DNA from: Paracoccaceae bacterium
Lineage (GTDB): Bacteria; Pseudomonadota; Alphaproteobacteria; Rhodobacterales; Rhodobacteraceae
Assembly (NCBI GenBank): GCA_007129775.1
Contig: SKUV01000030.1
Span: 1 to 10,252 of the forward strand
Direction of reading: 5' to 3'
DNA: 10,252 nt
The translations under genes were made by a program, and so were the position numbers. Below the pieces are notes generated by a model. The model saw only the letters and a list, made by a program, of their open reading frames with translations, searched no databases and was not told where the DNA came from. This document shows, in pieces, positions 5,933-10,252 of this stretch (position 1 is its first letter; every line of letters starts with the position of its first letter).

Positions 5933-6673
5933 ATGCGAATCGTGCGGCATTCGGACAAGACGGCTCTGGGGCAGGCGGCTGCGCGGGAAGGGATCGCAGC
6001 GGTCCGCACTGCGCTCGCCGAGCGTGGCGAGGCCGTGATCGTGCTGGCCACCGGCGCGAGCCAGTTCGAGATGCTCGATCATTTCGTCACCGCCGATCTG
6101 GATTTCGGCCGGATCACTGCCTTTCATCTGGATGAATACGTGGGCCTGCCCGAAAGCCACGGCGCGAGCTTTCGCCGGTATCTGCGCGAGCGCGTGATCG
6201 ACCGGGTGCCTGCATTCGCCGATTTCGTGCTGATTGACGGCGAGGCCCCGGATATCGGAGCCGAGATCGCCCGCCTGAATGCGCGCCTTGCGCCGCTCTC
6301 GGTCGATGTTTGCTTCGCCGGGATCGGCGAGAATTGCCATCTGGCTTTCAACGACCCGCCCGCCGATTTCGAAACCGCGGACCCCTTTCTGGTGGTCGAA
6401 CTGGACGAGGCCTGCCGGCGCCAGCAAATGGGCGAGGGCTGGTTTGCCACGCTGGACGCGGTGCCCCGTCAGGCTATTTCGATGTCGATCCGCCAGATGA
6501 TGAAGGCCCGCAAGGTGATCCTGTCCGTCTCTGACAGCCGCAAGGCCGAAGCGGTGCGCGCCGCCGTTGCCGGGCCGGTCAGCCCCGATTACCCGGCCTC
6601 GGTCATGCAGGGCCATCCCGATTGCAGCCTGCATCTCGACCCTGCCGCGGCAGCCTTGCTGACCGACGCATAG
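5933..6673 (+). CDS. nagB: Glucosamine-6-phosphate deaminase family protein (NagB-like)
   Basis: This 246-residue cytoplasmic enzyme belongs to the NagB/6-phosphogluconolactonase fold. NagB converts glucosamine-6-phosphate to fructose-6-phosphate and ammonia, the step that sends amino sugars into glycolysis. The phosphate loop A-T-G-A-S is at 39-43. H-L-D-E-Y at 65-69 supplies the Asp67 that corresponds to the proton-shuttling Asp72 of the E. coli enzyme. G-I-G-E-N-C-H at 130-136 contains the ring-opening His136, followed by A-F-N-D-P. Cys135 replaces the glycine normally found before that histidine. Length is slightly below the usual 250-270. ATG 5933 has AGGGGG 5 nt upstream. It is divergent from the transporter operon and stands alone. 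The LDEY and HLAFNDP motifs favour deaminase over lactonase, but a relative acting on another sugar phosphate is possible. Confidence 0.85.
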   Translation: MRIVRHSDKTALGQAAAREGIAAVRTALAERGEAVIVLATGASQFEMLDHFVTADLDFGRITAFHLDEYVGLPESHGASFRRYLRERVIDRVPAFADFVLIDGEAPDIGAEIARLNARLAPLSVDVCFAGIGENCHLAFNDPPADFETADPFLVVELDEACRRQQMGEGWFATLDAVPRQAISMSIRQMMKARKVILSVSDSRKAEAVRAAVAGPVSPDYPASVMQGHPDCSLHLDPAAAALLTDA

Positions 6674-6835
6674 GGCCCCGCCGGATCGGCCGCGGCGAGC
6701 GCGCCGCAGCAGGACAGATTTGCGCCAGACACAAGGGCAGCGTCGCCAGTGACATTGCGCACGACCTTTGGGGCGCGATCCGCGGCCCGGGCAGGCCGGC
6801 CGGTCCGCACGCGACCAGGCCGTGATGTCGGGATA

Positions 6836-6854
6836 AGGTCGGCGCTGCCGACCT
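6836..6854. terminator. Short perfect hairpin between convergent genes
   Basis: AGGTCGGC at 6836-6843 and its complement at 6847-6854 form an 8-bp perfect stem with a 3-nt loop. It lies 13 nt past the CoA-transferase stop and between the stops of nagB and that gene. No T-run follows on either strand, so its terminator role is a guess from position. The remainder of 6674-6867 shows nothing recognisable. Confidence 0.35.
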
Positions 6855-6867
6855 CGGTAACGGCCAG

Positions 6868-8061
6868 TCAGCCCCGCCCTCCCTTTGCGGGGCCACTTTC
6901 TGTGGTTTCCCTCCAGCCGGCGCCATCATGGGCGCCAAGCGCGGGCGCGGGGTCGGATGCGGCGAGCGCCAAGCCATCGAACACGAACGGAGAGCGGACA
7001 CCGGGCAGGCCACCCGGCAGGCCCAGTTGGAGCCCGCGCGCCCGAACCTGCGGATCGGCGAACACCGCATCCATGGTGTTGATCGGGCCGGCCGGTACGC
7101 CTTCGCGCTCGCAAGCGGCCATCAGATCGGCCATGGTCCAGCGCGCGGTCTCGGCGCAAAGCACCTCGGACAGCGCGGCGCGGCGGGACACGCGGCCGCT
7201 ATTGCTGCGATATTCCGTCATATCGGCCAGTTCCGCACGCCCCAACAGCGCGCAGAGTTTCTCAAACTGCCGGTCATTGCCCGTCGCGATGATGATATGG
7301 CCGTCGCTGCAGGGCACCACCTGATAGGGGGCGAGATTGGGATGGAAATTGCCCAGACGCCCCGGCGCATCGCCGGTGGCGAGGTAATTCATCGCCTGAT
7401 TGGCCATGATCGCCACCGCCGAATCCATCAGCGCCATGTCGATATGCGCGCCCTCTCCCGTATGCCCCCGGGCGTGGAGAGCGGCCAGAATCGCCGTGGC
7501 GGCATAGATGCCGGTGAAGATGTCTGTCACCGCGACGCCCACCTTGTGCGGCGCCCCCTCGGCCGGCCCGGTCACCGACATCAGCCCCGACATGCCCTGT
7601 ATGATATAGTCATAGCCCGCCCGGTGTGCATAGGGCCCGGTCTGCCCGAAACCGGTGATCGAGCAATAGATCAGACTTGGAAAGCGCCTGCGAAGGCTGG
7701 CTGCATCGAGCCCGTATTTCGCCAGTGCGCCGAGCTTGAAATTCTCGATCAGCACATCTGCGCCGGCGGCAAGGTCGCGCACCTGCGCCTGCCCTTCGGC
7801 CGTGCGGAAATCTATCCGGACCGACCGTTTGCCCCGGTTCGTGGCGTGGAAATAGGCCGCATCCTCGCCGCCGTCGGGATGGGCGACAAAGGGCGGGCCC
7901 CAGCGGCGGGTGTCGTCGCCGTCGGGGCTTTCGACCTTGATCACCTCGGCGCCGAGATCGGCCAGAACCTGCCCGGCCCAAGGGCCTGCCAGGATACGCG
8001 CCAGTTCCAGCACCCGTACCCCGGCCAGCGGCCCCGCTGCATCGGCGGAAGGTTTCATCAT
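6868..8061 (-). CDS. Family III CoA-transferase (CaiB/BaiF type)
   Basis: This 397-residue cytoplasmic enzyme belongs to the class III CoA-transferases, which move CoA between carboxylic acids through an aspartyl-CoA thioester. The N-terminal signature L-A-G-V-R-V-L-E-L is at 12-20, with D-L-G-A-E-V-I-K-V-E at 35-44. The catalytic aspartate is most likely Asp180 in V-T-D-I-F-T-G, by comparison with formyl-CoA transferase and alpha-methylacyl-CoA racemase. The racemase histidine position reads Tyr150 (A-G-Y-D), so transferase is favoured over racemase. Acyl substrates cannot be read from the sequence. The ATG at 8061 begins one base after the TGA of the DsbA-like gene, so translation is probably coupled; a second ATG follows at 8058. 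No strong ribosome binding site is seen, which fits coupling. The last residues (lysine, glycine-rich) are encoded in a GC-rich hairpin-prone stretch. Confidence 0.9.
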   Translation of the reverse strand: MMKPSADAAGPLAGVRVLELARILAGPWAGQVLADLGAEVIKVESPDGDDTRRWGPPFVAHPDGGEDAAYFHATNRGKRSVRIDFRTAEGQAQVRDLAAGADVLIENFKLGALAKYGLDAASLRRRFPSLIYCSITGFGQTGPYAHRAGYDYIIQGMSGLMSVTGPAEGAPHKVGVAVTDIFTGIYAATAILAALHARGHTGEGAHIDMALMDSAVAIMANQAMNYLATGDAPGRLGNFHPNLAPYQVVPCSDGHIIIATGNDRQFEKLCALLGRAELADMTEYRSNSGRVSRRAALSEVLCAETARWTMADLMAACEREGVPAGPINTMDAVFADPQVRARGLQLGLPGGLPGVRSPFVFDGLALAASDPAPALGAHDGAGWRETTESGPAKGGRG

Positions 8062-8062
8062 G

Positions 8063-8746
8063 TCAGAGCCCGAGTCGCTGGTCGAGCAGGGCCGAGAAAG
8101 CCTCGAAGCTCATGTTCGAATGCAACTCGCCATCGACGACGAACGAGGGCGTCGCCTCGATCCGGTCGTTGGTGGCGTGGTGCTGGTAGACCGCGACCAT
8201 TGCGCGCGCCTGATCGGCATCCTGCAGGCAGGCGTCGATCTCGTCGTTGCTCAGTCCGCTGCGGCGGCCCAGCCGGCGCAGGTTCTCGACGACCACGGCG
8301 GGATCGTTGGAGGATGCCCATTCGCGCTGGTTCTCGAAGATCATCTCGATCATCGGGAAATACCGCGCCTCTCCGCCGCAACGCGCCAGCATCGCGGCCC
8401 AGAGGCCGTACCGGTCGAAATAGACCTCGCGGGTGATGAAATACACCTGACCGGTGTCGACGTATTCCTCTTTCAACCGGGGCATCACGTTGCGGTGGAA
8501 GGTGGCGCAATGGGGACAGGTGAGCGAGGCATATTCGATCACCGTGACCGGCGCATCGGGATCGCCGCGGGACATGTCCGGCACGCGCGCGAAGTCCGCC
8601 TCGGTCGCGGTTTCGGTGCCCTGCGCCTCTGCGCCCTGCACGATGGCGGTGCTGCCGGCCCCGGTGCCGCCGTCACGCAGCAGCCACCACCCCGCGCCGC
8701 CGGCGACAGCCAGCCCGCCGGCCCCGATGAAAAAGCGTCTATCCAT
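8063..8746 (-). CDS. DsbA-family thiol oxidoreductase with export signal
   Basis: This 227-residue protein has a thioredoxin-like DsbA fold and probably makes or rearranges disulfides in the periplasm. Residues 1-24 start with M-D-R-R-F-F-I-G and a hydrophobic stretch, resembling a Tat-type signal or an uncleaved anchor. A Gly/Ala/Glu-rich linker runs to about 50. The active site T-C-P-H-C is at 76-80, the same CPHC dipeptide as E. coli DsbA. The conserved cis-proline is Pro200 (A-T-P-S-F). Two further cysteines, Cys123 and Cys173, may form a structural disulfide. ATG 8746 was chosen because a long purine-rich site (AAGGAAGGA) ends 4 nt upstream; the frame stays open to 8953 but that part is the antisense-free overlap with dciA and has no family features. 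It overlaps the end of dciA by 8 bp and is followed after one base by the CoA-transferase gene. Confidence 0.87.
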   Translation of the reverse strand: MDRRFFIGAGGLAVAGGAGWWLLRDGGTGAGSTAIVQGAEAQGTETATEADFARVPDMSRGDPDAPVTVIEYASLTCPHCATFHRNVMPRLKEEYVDTGQVYFITREVYFDRYGLWAAMLARCGGEARYFPMIEMIFENQREWASSNDPAVVVENLRRLGRRSGLSNDEIDACLQDADQARAMVAVYQHHATNDRIEATPSFVVDGELHSNMSFEAFSALLDQRLGL

Positions 8747-9317
8747 GGAATCCTTCCTTTCCGGTCCCGCCTTTCGACAGGACATTTCTTGCCAGCGTCT
8801 CAAGAGCCGCGCGCAGCCCCTCGTCGCGCACGCCCGCCGCGGCGCTTTGTGCCCGGGCGCCGAGTTCGGGATCGTGTTGCCGGGCGGGCCGGACAGCGGC
8901 GCGTGCCCCAGCCCCCGCCGCGTCATGATCGAATCCCGCCTGCCCTTCGGCAAGGCCGGGTCCGAAGCCCGCCCCGAACCCCGCGCCGAACCCCTCCGGC
9001 GCGGTCTGGGTCAGCGCTATACGGGCGATGGCGTTGTAGCCATAACAGGCATTCACACGCTCGCGTATGCGCGGCAGTTGCATCTGCACCACCGGCGCCG
9101 CCGCCCCCGTGGTCAGCAGCGTCAGCGTCGCCCCCAGCCCGGCACGGCGATAGCCGATGTTGACCGGCCGCGCGGCGGCGGCGATGTCGGGGCCGACGAT
9201 CTCGGCCCAGTGGGTCAGCAGCCGCGCGACGGCGAAGCCCCGGGTCTCGCCGGCCTTGCGAAGCCGCTCGGCGATCAGCACCGAAGTGGAGCGAAAGCCC
9301 CCCTTCCGACGCGGCAT
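8739..9317 (-). CDS. dciA: DciA-like DUF721 protein, predicted replicative helicase loader
   Basis: This is a 192-residue DUF721 protein. DciA, the characterised member of this family, assists loading of the replicative helicase DnaB in the many bacteria that lack DnaC. The domain is at about 26-105, with the typical R-G-F-A-V and L-L-T-H-W-A-E-I-V-G stretch at 26-42 after a basic N-terminus (M-P-R-R-K). Residues 109-121 are a G-F-G-A-G-F-type repeat, then an Ala/Arg-rich region ending in a predicted helix. ATG 9317 has AAGGA 9 nt upstream; an in-frame GTG at 9338 with AGG upstream would add seven residues. The 3' end carries the ribosome binding site of the DsbA-like gene and overlaps it by 8 bp. 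It is divergent from mutY. Function is by family; helicase loading in this organism is inferred. Confidence 0.82.
   Translation of the reverse strand: MPRRKGGFRSTSVLIAERLRKAGETRGFAVARLLTHWAEIVGPDIAAAARPVNIGYRRAGLGATLTLLTTGAAAPVVQMQLPRIRERVNACYGYNAIARIALTQTAPEGFGAGFGAGFGPGLAEGQAGFDHDAAGAGARAAVRPARQHDPELGARAQSAAAGVRDEGLRAALETLARNVLSKGGTGKEGFHG
8958..8993 (-). repeat. Short tandem repeat encoding a glycine-phenylalanine linker
   Basis: Three imperfect 12-nt units encode G-F-G-A, G-F-G-A and G-F-G-P within dciA (residues 109-120). The unit length is a multiple of three, so copy-number change would keep the frame. It lies just after the DUF721 domain. Confidence 0.6.
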
Positions 9318-9425
9318 CCTTGGCGTTCCTTGCGACACGGTGCGACCTGTTCAAAGACCTGATACGCATTATTCTAACGGTCGGCGTGACAGAGGCCAGC
9401 CGTTATCCGAGGGGGAGCATAACGC
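9318..9425. promoter_or_regulatory. Divergent intergenic region between dciA and mutY
   Basis: These 108 bp separate two divergent starts and include the most AT-rich stretch nearby (about 9361-9378), so promoters for both genes are expected here. I could not pick a convincing -35/-10 pair on either strand. Confidence 0.4.
9410..9417 (+). promoter_or_regulatory. Ribosome binding site supporting a TTG start for mutY
   Basis: AGGGGGAG ends 8 nt before TTG 9426. A TAA at 9420-9422 closes this frame just upstream, so no earlier start exists. The next usual start, GTG 9474, has no comparable site and would trim 16 residues. Confidence 0.6.
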
Positions 9426-10252
9426 TTGCGTGACACGGGCGAAACCGGGCAGGAGTCCGCGGCCGCGTCTGCCGTGCAGGCCTCGGGGGCCCTGCTGGCA
9501 TGGTATGACCAGAATGCGCGCGATCTGCCGTGGCGGGTCGGACCGGCGGCGCGGGCGGCCGGGCAGCGCCCCGACCCCTACAGGGTGTGGTTGTCCGAGG
9601 TGATGCTGCAGCAGACCACGGTTGCGGCAGTGCGCGCCTATTTCCGGCGTTTCACGGAACGCTGGCCGCGGGTGCAGGCCCTGGCCGCGGCCGAGGATGC
9701 CGACGTGATGGCCGAATGGGCGGGGCTGGGCTATTACGCAAGGGCGCGCAACCTGCTGAAATGCTCCCGGGTGGTGGCAGCCGATCTGGGCGGCCGCTTT
9801 CCCGAGACCGAGGCCGGCCTGCGCGCCCTGCCGGGCATCGGCCCCTATACCGCCGCCGCGATTGCCGCCATCGCGTTCGACCGCCCGGCAACGGTGGTCG
9901 ATGGCAATGTGGAACGGGTGGTTGCGCGCCTCTATGCGGTGGAGGCGCCCTTGCCCGGGGTCAAGCCCGATCTCGTGCGGCTGGCCACCGGCCTGACGCC
10001 GGAGCGGCGGCCCGGCGATCATGCGCAGGCGATGATGGACCTCGGCGCGACGATCTGCACCCCGCGCGCGCCGGCCTGCGGGCGCTGTCCGTTGCAGCAG
10101 GGCTGTGGCGCGCGGGCGCGCGGGCTGGCCGCGTCGCTGCCGCGCAAGCTGGCGAAACCGGCCAAGCCGGTGCGGCTGGGCCATGCCTTTGTCGCCCGGC
10201 GCAGCGACGGCGCGCTGTTGCTGGAACGCCGCCCGCCCTCGGGCCTGCTGGG
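9426..10252 (+). CDS. mutY: A/G-specific adenine glycosylase MutY, cut by the window edge
   Basis: MutY removes adenine mispaired with 8-oxoguanine in base excision repair. The window holds 275 codons; the 3' end is missing. The HhH-GPD glycosylase domain spans about 24-210. The catalytic Glu58 is in S-E-V-M-L-Q-Q-T at 57-64, the helix-hairpin-helix L-P-G-I-G-P-Y-T is at 135-142, and catalytic Asp159 is in V-D-G-N-V. The 4Fe-4S cluster motif C-X6-C-X2-C-X5-C is intact at Cys211, 218, 221 and 227. From about 249 the C-terminal NUDIX-like domain that recognises 8-oxoguanine begins and is cut off. TTG 9426 is proposed as start on the strength of the ribosome binding site. An insert of small and charged residues near 39-49 (before D-P-Y-R-V-W) is slightly longer than in E. 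coli. It is divergent from dciA. Confidence 0.94.
   Translation, partial: MRDTGETGQESAAASAVQASGALLAWYDQNARDLPWRVGPAARAAGQRPDPYRVWLSEVMLQQTTVAAVRAYFRRFTERWPRVQALAAAEDADVMAEWAGLGYYARARNLLKCSRVVAADLGGRFPETEAGLRALPGIGPYTAAAIAAIAFDRPATVVDGNVERVVARLYAVEAPLPGVKPDLVRLATGLTPERRPGDHAQAMMDLGATICTPRAPACGRCPLQQGCGARARGLAASLPRKLAKPAKPVRLGHAFVARRSDGALLLERRPPSGLL

Noticed and set aside
6871..6893. 7-bp hairpin at the 3' end of the CoA-transferase gene as a terminator for nagB
   Set aside because: The stem lies inside coding sequence, about 200 bp past the nagB stop, and is followed by only three T residues on the plus strand.
6928..8436. 502-codon plus-strand open frame opposite the CoA-transferase and DsbA-like genes
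   Set aside because: It spans two motif-supported genes on the other strand and ends in Arg/Ser/Pro-rich low-complexity sequence.
8747..8953. N-terminal extension of the DsbA-like protein
   Set aside because: It overlaps dciA in another frame; the strong ribosome site and export signal place the start at 8746.
7910..9163. 417-codon plus-strand open frame opposite dsbA-like and dciA
   Set aside because: Antisense shadow; no motif, and it crosses the boundary of two real genes.

Overview
The window looks like chromosomal DNA of a GC-rich alphaproteobacterium, most likely of the Rhodobacterales. This rests on the strong GC bias at third codon positions, the DciA-type (DUF721) helicase loader, and the mutY / dciA / dsbA-like gene order, which I recall from Rhodobacteraceae. 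No database search was possible. I see no tRNA, rRNA, CRISPR array, insertion sequence or phage gene.

Layout. Bases 1-287 are non-coding as far as I can tell and hold a strong hairpin (24-60) and a possible promoter. A small exported L,D-transpeptidase follows (288-740, +). It converges on a four-gene minus-strand ABC transporter locus. In transcription order this is: substrate-binding protein (5760-4795), a clear intrinsic terminator (4780-4747), a PP2C-like phosphatase (4718-3702), the ATPase (3658-2507) and a fused two-domain permease (2510-786). Divergent from it is a NagB-type glucosamine-6-phosphate deaminase (5933-6673, +). The 172 bp between the two start codons carry a perfect LacI-type palindrome. 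NagB converges on a second minus-strand operon: dciA (9317-8739), a DsbA-like thiol oxidoreductase (8746-8063) and a family III CoA-transferase (8061-6868), whose genes overlap or nearly touch. Finally mutY (from 9426, +) reads out of the right edge and is divergent from dciA.

How the genes may work together. The transporter belongs to the FbpABC/AfuABC class, usually labelled ferric-iron uptake. The binding protein lacks the tyrosine pair expected of a classical ferric-binding protein at the usual place. The locus shares its control region with a sugar-phosphate enzyme and contains a phosphatase gene. A plausible reading, which is inference, is uptake of a phosphorylated sugar or amino sugar, as shown for AfuABC, with NagB feeding the product into glycolysis. 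The terminator after the binding-protein gene would make the binding protein more abundant than the membrane parts. The right-hand operon combines a replication factor, an envelope thiol oxidoreductase and a CoA-transferase. The last of these sits where I would expect smc in related genomes.
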